Notes under the pieces: generated by a model
What the model saw: only the letters and a program-made list of their open reading frames with translations
What the model was told of the DNA's origin: nothing
Databases searched by the model: none
Source of the DNA: Terriglobia bacterium
GTDB lineage: Bacteria > Acidobacteriota > Terriglobia > Terriglobales > Acidobacteriaceae
Assembly (NCBI GenBank): GCA_020073665.1
Contig: JAIQEU010000011.1
Span: forward strand, 124,001-188,000
Length of the DNA: 64,000 bases
Reading direction: 5' to 3'
In this document: positions 35,957 through 43,342 of the stretch, piece by piece
Position numbering within the stretch: the stretch's first letter is position 1
Layout: the number at the start of each line of letters is the position of its first letter
Program-made: the position numbers and the translations under genes

Positions 35957-35972
35957 TGGCACGACAATTGCA
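35957..35972 (+). promoter_or_regulatory. Sigma-54 (RpoN) promoter of the molybdoenzyme operon
   Basis: TGGCACG-ACAA-TTGCA matches the -24/-12 consensus TGGCACG-N4-TTGCW at every defined position. GG is at 35958-35959 and GC at 35970-35971. Transcription would start near 35983, giving a leader of roughly 135 bases before the ATG at 36120. Confidence 0.85.
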
Positions 35973-36119
35973 CTCTCCTTCAACGGAAGAGTGGACAAGA
36001 TGGAAGTCCGGAGGCGTTGACTCGAGAACTGGCGCTGTAGGCCGACACTTTTGCAATCCTTTTCACCCAGGTTGCGCTTTCCGGGAGCAAGCAGGCGGGT
36101 ATTCCCACGGAGGAAACAA

Positions 36120-37049
36120 ATGCTTAACAAAATGAATTCTGCAATTAGACCGTACCGGTGGTTGAGTGCGTTTTTCGTGTTGGCATTCGGCATCGTGCTG
36201 ATTTCCAGCCTGACGACGACGCTTCATGCCCAGGCTCTGGGCTGGGAAGGTGAAACCGGAGTGTTCGTCACCCCCCTGGCATATACGGCTTCGGCGGAGG
36301 GGCAAAAGCTTCACCCAGTTGTCGCATACCACTATTTCAACGCCGGTTCCATCATCGGCGACTTTCATGAAGCATCGATTACTGTCGGGATCGGGAAGCG
36401 TTTCGAAGTCGGTTACACCCACGAATTTCATACTTTCGGCAGCGACACGAACGTGAGTCCGCTGTGGCAGAACGGCTTTGAGATCTTCCACGGCAAGGCC
36501 AACCTGATTCCGGAAGAGTTCCACAAGCAGAAATGGGTTCCGGCTTTATCGGTCGGATTCATGGCGCGTACCAATGACCGCAACGTCGGCAATTTTGAAG
36601 GCATGGAGACCGGCGGTATGAGTCCGATGGCGGAGGGGAAGAACAATGGCGACATCTACATGGTTGCCAGCAAAGTCATTCCGACCAAGCCGTTTTCCCT
36701 GGTGCTGAACTTCGGAGTACGCGGAACCAACGCCATGCTATGGGGCATGGGCGGCAACGCGCCGGATTGGCAAGCACGCGCGTTTGGGGCGGTAGCATTT
36801 GCGTTCAAGGGTCCGGGCGGGAGCACCATCATTTTCGGCTCCGAGGCAGCCCAGCAGCCGCATCATCCCATGAACTTTCCCACACTCAACATCCCAACCA
36901 CGCTGACCTACTGCATGCGGGTGGTTCCGAGTTCGAAGTACAAGCTGAACCTCGACTTCGGCGTCGCACAGCTTGCAGGCAACGTTGCGCCGGGAGTGAA
37001 CCTGCAGGCGCGGCACCAGATCGGGGTACAGATTTCGTACGGCTTCTAG
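36120..37049 (+). CDS. Putative outer-membrane beta-barrel protein of unknown family
   Basis: The 309-residue product starts with a long signal peptide (charged MLNKMNSAIRPYRW, hydrophobic FFVLAFGIVLISSL, cleavage near LHAQA). The mature part alternates short beta-strand patterns with aromatic ends. It closes with HQIGVQISYGF, a typical outer-membrane beta-signal ending in Phe. I do not recognise a named family. It is first behind the sigma-54 promoter and 16 bases before the FAD oxidase, so it may be the channel through which the operon's substrate enters. GGAGG lies a few bases before ATG 36120. Confidence 0.75.
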   Translation: MLNKMNSAIRPYRWLSAFFVLAFGIVLISSLTTTLHAQALGWEGETGVFVTPLAYTASAEGQKLHPVVAYHYFNAGSIIGDFHEASITVGIGKRFEVGYTHEFHTFGSDTNVSPLWQNGFEIFHGKANLIPEEFHKQKWVPALSVGFMARTNDRNVGNFEGMETGGMSPMAEGKNNGDIYMVASKVIPTKPFSLVLNFGVRGTNAMLWGMGGNAPDWQARAFGAVAFAFKGPGGSTIIFGSEAAQQPHHPMNFPTLNIPTTLTYCMRVVPSSKYKLNLDFGVAQLAGNVAPGVNLQARHQIGVQISYGF

Positions 37050-37065
37050 CCGGGGAGAGAAGATC

Positions 37066-39771
37066 ATGGACAATCAATTAACGACTCAGCAGATGGAAAA
37101 AGCCCAGTCTCTTTTCGGCGACCGGGTCCGGTTCGATGCCATCGAACGCATCGTTTATTCCCACGATATGGGAGTAATCCCGGAGCAGCTTCGAAACCTG
37201 ATCGATCACACTCCAGACGGCGTGGTTCAACCCACCACCATCGAAGAGGTGGTCAGCCTGGCCAAATTCTGTTACGAGGAAAAGATTCCCATCGTCCCGC
37301 GGGGCGCGGCCAGCGCCGCCTATGGCGGCAGTGTGCCGGCCAAGGCCGGCATCGTGGTTGACTTCACCCGAATGAACAAGATTCTCAACATCGACGCCGG
37401 GAATCAAGTGGCGGTAGTGCAGCCCGGAGTCATCTGGATCAACCTGGAGAATGTTCTAGGCGAGAAGGGGTTCGCGCTGCGCGTTTATCCTTCTAGCTCC
37501 AAGAGTTCCACCGTGGGAGGCTGGGTCGCGCAGGGCGGCAGCGGCTACGGCAGCTACGAGTACGGAGATTTTCGCCAGAACATCAGCGCGGTCACCGCGG
37601 TGTTGCCAAACGGCAAGATCGAGACCTTCGGCGAGAACGATCTGGACAAGGTCTACGGCCTCTGCGGCATCACTGGAATGATCGTGCAGGTGACGGTCAA
37701 AGTCCGGCCAAAGGCGGAAGAGCGCATTGTGCTGGCGTCTTTCCCCAAACTGGAGAAGGCCTCTGAATTCATCAACACGCTGGCCAGCAAGAAGCTGCCC
37801 GTCTGGAATGTGACGCTGGCGACACCAGCGTTCACAGCCTTGCAACAAAAGGCTTCCAACCAGCACGTGTTGCCGGAAGAGACCTACCTGGTTGTCATGG
37901 TCTTCCCCAAGACGAGACAAGCAACCGTGGAACAGCAGGTCGGCGCACTGGCGAAGTCGTGCGAGGGCGCAGTCCTGGGCGACAACCTGGCCACCCATGA
38001 CTGGAGCGAGCGCTTCTACCCGATGCGTTTCAAGAAACTCGGCCCCTCCCTGGTCGCCAGCGAAGTGGTGATTCCGATTGCTCAAATCGCCAGCTTCGTA
38101 GCCGAGATTGAAAAGCAATTTAAGGGCGAGTTTGCCCTGACCGGCACCATGGCGGGCGATGGCAAGATTTCCCTCCTGGGTTTCATGCTTGCGGATGAGC
38201 GCAAACTCGGGTTCCCCATGGCCTATGCCTGTGCCCTGGAAGTGATCGATGCGGCGGAAAAACTCGGCGGCCGTGTCTACTCGGTGGGAATGTACTTCGC
38301 CGACCGGATCAAGACGGTTTTTGACGGGAAACGGCTGAACAATGCCTGGAATTTCAAGCAGGCCGTCGACCCCATCGGCTTGATGAACCCCGGGAAAATC
38401 ATCCCGCCGTCCATGGACAAGCATTCCCCCACATCCAAGTTGCTTACCGCCATGAAAGTGGGCAAGGCGGGGAGCGGCCTGATCGGCTTTGCCGGACGCC
38501 TGCTTACCAAAGCCCAATCGGGAGAGTTCGAGTCTCCCCTGGACGAGGAGTTGACCGACGATACCTTCTCCTGCGCGCAGTGCGGCTATTGCCGCAATGT
38601 GTGCACAGTATTCGATCCCATACCGTGGGAAAGCAACTCTCCACGGGGCAAGTACTTCCTGCTGAACCAGTACATCAAGGGAAAGATCCCGATGAACGCT
38701 GAGCTGGGCAGAGCGCTCTTCCCCTGCACCACCTGCAAGAAATGCGAACTGGTCTGCCAGATCCGGGCGAAGAACGCCGATCACTGGGTCGCTCTCCGCC
38801 AGGTGTTCTTCTACAACGGGCTGCACAACACCGGCCTCGAGTTCATCCGGAACAACGTAGTGAACACCGGGAACTTCTGGGGCGCGTCTGCGGAAGACCG
38901 GTTGAAGTGGCTCGACGTACCCACGGAAACCCACGGCAAACTGGCAATCTGGTCCGGTTGCTGGGGAGAAACTATTCAGGACAGCGTCTCTCAGAACGTA
39001 ACCCGGATCCTGAACAAACTGGAGATCCCGTTCGTGCACTTCAAGGAGCGGGAACAATGCTGCGGGTTCTACTTCGGACTGGGCGGCTATCACGAGGACT
39101 ACCTCGCCCGGGCCAAGCGCAATCTGGAGATGTTCCAGGAGGCCGGGGTCGAGACCATTGTCACCGCCTGTCCGGCTTGCGTGGCCTCGTTCCGGGACGA
39201 CTACCCGAAGCTGGCCAAGGAACTCGGCATGGAGTACAAGGTCACGTTCAAGCACATCACCGAGTACTTCAGTGAACTGGTGGCCAAGGGTGTCCTCAAG
39301 TTCACCACGCCCGTAGCAGCCACGGTAACTCTGCACGATCCCTGTCACGCCGGCCGCTGGTTCGGTATCTATGACGAGCCGCGGAATGTTCTGAAAGCGA
39401 TTCCCGGCATTGAATTCCACGAAATGAAGAGCAACCGGGAAAACAGCCTGTGCTGCGGCCTGGTCTCTGCCTTCGACTCGCTGCCTTCAGTGGTTGCCAA
39501 TGGCGCCAAGCGGGTGCAGGAAGCTGTCGACATTGGCGTGGATTACCTGGTCTCAACCTGCGGCGGATGCGGCTCGCAACTCAACGCCACCTGCCAAGGG
39601 ATGAAGACAAAAGTGAAACAGATCGACTTGACGACGCTGGTCGCCCAAGGCCTCGGACTTCCGACCGTCGACAACTCGGAGAAGGTTGGAGCTTACATGG
39701 GGCAAGCGGTGGAGCTGCTGAAGAACAGCAAGCTGGAGCCGTTCGCAATACCGGCGGAAGCGAAGAAATGA
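37066..39771 (+). CDS. Fused GlcD-GlcF-type FAD-linked oxidase with iron-sulfur and CCG domains
   Basis: This 901-residue protein combines what are often separate subunits. Residues about 35-220 form a PCMH-type FAD domain (VPRGAASAAYGGSVPAKAG, SSSKSSTVGGWVAQGGSGYGS). About 220-460 is the FAD-linked oxidase C-terminal domain. Two [4Fe-4S] motifs follow (CAQCGYCRNVC and CTTCKKCELVC). Two cysteine-rich CCG domains end the protein (SGCWGE...EQCCGFYFG...CPACVASF and HDPCHAGRW...SLCCGLV...CGGCGSQL). Such enzymes oxidise 2-hydroxy acids or related compounds and pass electrons to quinone or a partner. It has no signal peptide and is presumably cytoplasmic. It is the second gene of the sigma-54 operon, followed by a molybdoenzyme. 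The substrate is unknown. Confidence 0.9.
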   Translation: MDNQLTTQQMEKAQSLFGDRVRFDAIERIVYSHDMGVIPEQLRNLIDHTPDGVVQPTTIEEVVSLAKFCYEEKIPIVPRGAASAAYGGSVPAKAGIVVDFTRMNKILNIDAGNQVAVVQPGVIWINLENVLGEKGFALRVYPSSSKSSTVGGWVAQGGSGYGSYEYGDFRQNISAVTAVLPNGKIETFGENDLDKVYGLCGITGMIVQVTVKVRPKAEERIVLASFPKLEKASEFINTLASKKLPVWNVTLATPAFTALQQKASNQHVLPEETYLVVMVFPKTRQATVEQQVGALAKSCEGAVLGDNLATHDWSERFYPMRFKKLGPSLVASEVVIPIAQIASFVAEIEKQFKGEFALTGTMAGDGKISLLGFMLADERKLGFPMAYACALEVIDAAEKLGGRVYSVGMYFADRIKTVFDGKRLNNAWNFKQAVDPIGLMNPGKIIPPSMDKHSPTSKLLTAMKVGKAGSGLIGFAGRLLTKAQSGEFESPLDEELTDDTFSCAQCGYCRNVCTVFDPIPWESNSPRGKYFLLNQYIKGKIPMNAELGRALFPCTTCKKCELVCQIRAKNADHWVALRQVFFYNGLHNTGLEFIRNNVVNTGNFWGASAEDRLKWLDVPTETHGKLAIWSGCWGETIQDSVSQNVTRILNKLEIPFVHFKEREQCCGFYFGLGGYHEDYLARAKRNLEMFQEAGVETIVTACPACVASFRDDYPKLAKELGMEYKVTFKHITEYFSELVAKGVLKFTTPVAATVTLHDPCHAGRWFGIYDEPRNVLKAIPGIEFHEMKSNRENSLCCGLVSAFDSLPSVVANGAKRVQEAVDIGVDYLVSTCGGCGSQLNATCQGMKTKVKQIDLTTLVAQGLGLPTVDNSEKVGAYMGQAVELLKNSKLEPFAIPAEAKK

Positions 39772-39826
39772 ACGTAGTGCATCGGAAGCCAAACCCGGCG
39801 ATGACCATCATAAGGAGGTAGTTCAG

Positions 39827-42397
39827 GTGAGTGATCAAAATTCTAAATATGGCTTTAGTCGGCGTAGTTTTCTCCAGGGTTCGGCCACACTCTGTGCTGT
39901 GAGTGTCTCCGGTCTAAGGTTGTTTGGTCTCACGGAAGATGAACGGTGGGTGGATACCGGCGCAACCGTGGATATAACCAGCCCCAGGACCCTGGGCTAC
40001 AACGTGTGTCCGCGCAATTGCCACGATACCTGTTCCCTGATCTCGGAAAAGGTAAACGGGCGCCTTGTGCGGGTGGTCGGCGACCCCACCAACCCCATCA
40101 CGGCGGGCACGCCGTGCGTGAAAGGACATACCCACCTCAATGTCCTGTATCACCCCGATCGGCTGTTGTATCCCATGAAGCGCGCCGGCAGGAAAGGCGA
40201 AGGCAAGTGGGAGCGCATCTCGTGGGATGAGGCCTACGACACCATCACCACGCGCTACAAAGACATCATCGCGAAAGACGGTTCGGAAGCGATCATGCCT
40301 TACACCTTCTCCGGGACCTTCGGCCAGATCCACGAGTGGGGCGTTCCCTGGAGATTTTTCAACAAGATCGGGGCCACCGCCATCGAGCGTGAAGTATGCC
40401 TGTGGGCGGGACTCGAAGCCCTCTCCTATACGTACGGAGACCCGTTTGGCTGTGAGCCGGAAGACTATGCCAAGGCCAAATGCTTCGTGGCGTGGGGTTC
40501 GAACGAAGCCTACACCAACGTGCATGCGGTCAAGTTCATCAACCAGGCCCGGGACAACGGGGCGAAGCTGATCGTGGTGAATCCGCACCGGCATCCCCTG
40601 GCTTCGCAAGCCGACCTCTTCATTCAGCTCCGGCCGGGAACCGATGCAGCCTTTGCCCTGGGCGTGGCCAAGGTGCTCATCGACGAGAAACTGTACGACA
40701 AGGACTTTGTCGACAACTACAGCATCGGCTTCGACAAGCTGCAGGAAAAGGTCAAGGAGTATCCGCTGCCCAAGGTGGCGAAGATCACGGGAGTGCCAGA
40801 AGACCAGATCCGTGAATTCGCCCACATGTATTCCAAGAACAACGCGACCATGATGAGGATTGGTTATGGCCTGCAGCGCCGCAAGAATGGCGGAACCATG
40901 ATTCGCGCCATATCGCTCCTGCCCGCGCTGATCGGATCGTTGGGGGTAGAGGGCGGCGGCTATGCCTATGCCAACCTCAACCACTGGCCGATGGACATGA
41001 ACTACATGACGCGCCCCGATCTGTTGGGCGATCGTAAGGTTCGGTCGATCAACATGAGCCAACTGAGCCGGGCCATCGCTAACAAGCTCCCGACCACGCA
41101 GGAAAGACCGATCAAGGCGCTGTTCGTGTTCAGCGGGAACCCGATTCCCTCTGGCACCAACGTCAACATGATCCGGGAAGGTTTGCAACGAGACGATCTG
41201 TTCACCGTGGTCTTTGACCAGTTTGTAACCGACACCGCCGATTATGCGGACATTCTGCTGCCGGCGGCGCACTTCTTCGAAGTCGAAGAAGTCAATGCTG
41301 ACTATCTCGGCGCGTATGTTCGTTACAACAAGCCGGTGTTGGAGCCCATGGGTGAATCGAAATCCAACCTGCAGGTCTTCAACGAACTGGCGCAACGGAT
41401 GGGCTACACCGAACCCTGCTTCAAGGAGAGCGTTGCTGACGTAATCAAAGGAGCGTTGAATTCCAAGAACCCGGCGTTCAAGGACATCACCTACGAGTCA
41501 CTGCAAGAGAAGCACTGGTTCCACGTGAACCAGGGAAATCACTGGGCCGGCAGGAAGTTCGGGACATCGTCGGGGAAGGTGGAATTCTACTCCGCGGCGG
41601 CGGCCAAGAAGGGTTTCGACCCGGTGGCCGAATATGTGCCGGACATCGAAAGCATGGAAGCGTCACCTGCGTTGTATGCCAAATACCCGATTCACCTGGT
41701 TACTCCGGCATCGCCTCAACTGTTGAGTTCGCAATGGCACAACGTCCCCTACATCAAGGAAAACCTTGGGGAGCCAACCATCCGGCGGCTCAACCTTCAG
41801 CACGAACTTAGTCCAAGTCGCCAAGGCGTAGGCGAGAAATCGATTTGGAGAGGGGATATGGGAATACAAAAGGCATTTTACTTCAACCAGAATCGCTGTA
41901 TCGGATGTCATGCCTGCCAAACCGCCTGCATGGTCTTCAACAAGCTTGATGTTGGCATGAACTGGCGCAAGGTAGAAGAGTTCGAAACCAACGTAAGCAG
42001 CCGGCAAGTGGACCGGTACCTGTCGGTGGCTTGCCATCATTGCAAAGAACCGCAATGCGTGAAGGCATGCCCCAAGGGTGCCTACACCAAGCGGATGAAG
42101 GACGGCCTGGTAGTCCAGGACCAGTCCAAGTGCATCGGCTGCGGCAAGTGTGTGGTGGCTTGTCCGTACAAGGCGCCGCAGATGAACGCCAGCCGCAAGA
42201 AAGTGGAGAAGTGCAACGGCTGTTACACCCTGGTCGATCAAGGGAAAGACCCCGAGTGCGTCCGTGGGTGTCCGGTGCAGGTGATGAAGATGGGTGATCT
42301 TGCCAAGCTGGATGCCGGCGGCGCGGACAAGACAGCTGTCGGATTCACGGTGTTCAAGACGGAACCGTCGATTCGCTTTGTTCCGCCGAGAGGCTAG
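39827..42397 (+). CDS. Tat-exported molybdopterin oxidoreductase lacking its C-terminal domain, fused to a four-cluster ferredoxin subunit
   Basis: GTG 39827 follows AAGGAGGT and begins a Tat signal (SRRSFLQG). Residues about 55-650 are a DMSO-reductase-family catalytic core. CPRNCHDTC with CVKG binds [4Fe-4S], REVCLWAG offers a possible Mo-ligand Cys, and the sequence runs to HLVTPASPQLLSSQWHNVPY. The pterin-binding C-terminal domain (about 110 residues) should follow. Instead, 28 residues of unrelated sequence lead to Met678, where a complete DmsB-like subunit starts (CIGCHACQTAC, CHHCKEPQC, CIGCGKCVVAC). In the +1 frame the bases just after the break read GGSTFSTNLVQVAKA then TAG (41829-41831), a typical end for this enzyme family. 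A deletion of non-triplet length therefore appears to have removed the domain and bypassed the stop. A functional enzyme is doubtful. An assembly error is the main alternative. Confidence 0.85.
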   Translation: MSDQNSKYGFSRRSFLQGSATLCAVSVSGLRLFGLTEDERWVDTGATVDITSPRTLGYNVCPRNCHDTCSLISEKVNGRLVRVVGDPTNPITAGTPCVKGHTHLNVLYHPDRLLYPMKRAGRKGEGKWERISWDEAYDTITTRYKDIIAKDGSEAIMPYTFSGTFGQIHEWGVPWRFFNKIGATAIEREVCLWAGLEALSYTYGDPFGCEPEDYAKAKCFVAWGSNEAYTNVHAVKFINQARDNGAKLIVVNPHRHPLASQADLFIQLRPGTDAAFALGVAKVLIDEKLYDKDFVDNYSIGFDKLQEKVKEYPLPKVAKITGVPEDQIREFAHMYSKNNATMMRIGYGLQRRKNGGTMIRAISLLPALIGSLGVEGGGYAYANLNHWPMDMNYMTRPDLLGDRKVRSINMSQLSRAIANKLPTTQERPIKALFVFSGNPIPSGTNVNMIREGLQRDDLFTVVFDQFVTDTADYADILLPAAHFFEVEEVNADYLGAYVRYNKPVLEPMGESKSNLQVFNELAQRMGYTEPCFKESVADVIKGALNSKNPAFKDITYESLQEKHWFHVNQGNHWAGRKFGTSSGKVEFYSAAAAKKGFDPVAEYVPDIESMEASPALYAKYPIHLVTPASPQLLSSQWHNVPYIKENLGEPTIRRLNLQHELSPSRQGVGEKSIWRGDMGIQKAFYFNQNRCIGCHACQTACMVFNKLDVGMNWRKVEEFETNVSSRQVDRYLSVACHHCKEPQCVKACPKGAYTKRMKDGLVVQDQSKCIGCGKCVVACPYKAPQMNASRKKVEKCNGCYTLVDQGKDPECVRGCPVQVMKMGDLAKLDAGGADKTAVGFTVFKTEPSIRFVPPRG
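41847..41860 (+). promoter_or_regulatory. Internal ribosome-binding site and start codon of the ferredoxin subunit
   Basis: GGAGAGGGGAT followed by ATG (41858-41860) is the natural start of the DmsB-like subunit, 26 bases after the +1-frame stop at 41829. The 179-residue subunit (41858-42397) can thus still be made separately, despite the in-frame fusion to the catalytic gene. Confidence 0.75.
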
Positions 42398-42447
42398 CTC
42401 GCGAAAGCGGCAGGCTCACGCAGTAGATAGAAGAAGGGACAAAGCGT

Positions 42448-43182
42448 ATGCAGAGCGAAAGTACACGAGCTGCGGGAGACATCCTGGCGTATCGCTACAG
42501 CGTCTATGACCTGTTGCGCAGGATATTTCTCTGGGAAGTTCCACTTGAGTTCTTTGCAGAGTTGGTGAAGGCTTCGCAAGCGGAACTGGCTGGAGAAACC
42601 TGCAGCTCATCGGCGGAGGGTCCGCTCAAGAACTACTTGAACGGCCTCCCGCCGGATGACTTGTCTGAGATCCACCGGGAAATCCACATCGAGTACACCC
42701 GGCTGTTCATAGGACCGAAGCATTTGCCGGCGCCTCCGTATGAGTCGGTGTACAGGAGTCCGGGGCGTCTCATGATGCAGGACGAGACCATCAATGTGCG
42801 GTCTCTATATGCGAAACATGGGTTCCGAGTCACCCGGATGAATCGGGAGCCGGACGACACGGTGGGAATCGAACTGGAATTCATGTGTGCACTGAGCAAA
42901 GCCAGTCTCGATGCCTTGCAGGAGGGCGACACCCGAAGAGTGGTGGAGTTTGTTTCGGCGCAACGGGAATTCTGCGAGCTTCACTTATCGAAGTGGATGC
43001 CGGAATTCTGCGGTGACATCATTGGCAATTCAACCCATCCGTTTTGGAAGAGCGTTGCCGAGTTCACGCAGCGGTTTCTGGAAGAAGACGCCGCTGAGAT
43101 GAATGCCGTACTGGAGCAATTAGGTCGGTCATGCAAGGACGGAGACCCCAATCCGAAGCTCTCGGTAGGGTGTTGCTCCTGA
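42448..43182 (+). CDS. TorD/DmsD-family molybdoenzyme chaperone (first copy)
   Basis: The 244-residue all-helical cytoplasmic chaperone contains the TorD-family signature EYTRLFIGPKHLPAPPYESVYR and a later E-x-x-H-like region (QREFCELHLSKWMPEFCGDI). Such proteins bind the Tat signal of their molybdoenzyme and hold it until cofactor insertion. Its position directly after the first enzyme suggests that enzyme as client. A second, different TorD copy follows the second enzyme. The C-terminus ends in CCS. Confidence 0.85.
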   Translation: MQSESTRAAGDILAYRYSVYDLLRRIFLWEVPLEFFAELVKASQAELAGETCSSSAEGPLKNYLNGLPPDDLSEIHREIHIEYTRLFIGPKHLPAPPYESVYRSPGRLMMQDETINVRSLYAKHGFRVTRMNREPDDTVGIELEFMCALSKASLDALQEGDTRRVVEFVSAQREFCELHLSKWMPEFCGDIIGNSTHPFWKSVAEFTQRFLEEDAAEMNAVLEQLGRSCKDGDPNPKLSVGCCS

Positions 43183-43342
43183 CGCGTGCCCCGATCCTGG
43201 TCGCCAGCAGGGCTGAGGCGCAGGCCGAGGCGAGGCGGCGATCAGGCGGCATCGCTCGATCCGCTGCCGGACGTTCCTGGCCCTCCCCGATGGAGGAGCG
43301 TCCGGATTTCACCGCCTTGAGTTGGGTTGGAGGAGAGGCCTC

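Larger units (their letters stand above)
35458..36119. other. Regulatory intergenic region upstream of the molybdoenzyme operon
   Basis: This 662-base gap has no supported gene; a 63-codon open frame at 35592-35783 has no ribosome-binding site or recognisable product. It holds TGTTCC repeats near the left end, a sigma-54 promoter near 35957, and GGAGG just before the next ATG. The middle (35560-35950) shows nothing definite. Confidence 0.65.

Noticed and set aside
37456-39420. 654-codon minus-strand open frame
   Set aside because: Antisense to the GlcD-GlcF fusion; no ribosome-binding site or domain.
39914-41395. 493-codon minus-strand open frame
   Set aside because: Antisense to the first molybdoenzyme; composition typical of a shadow frame.
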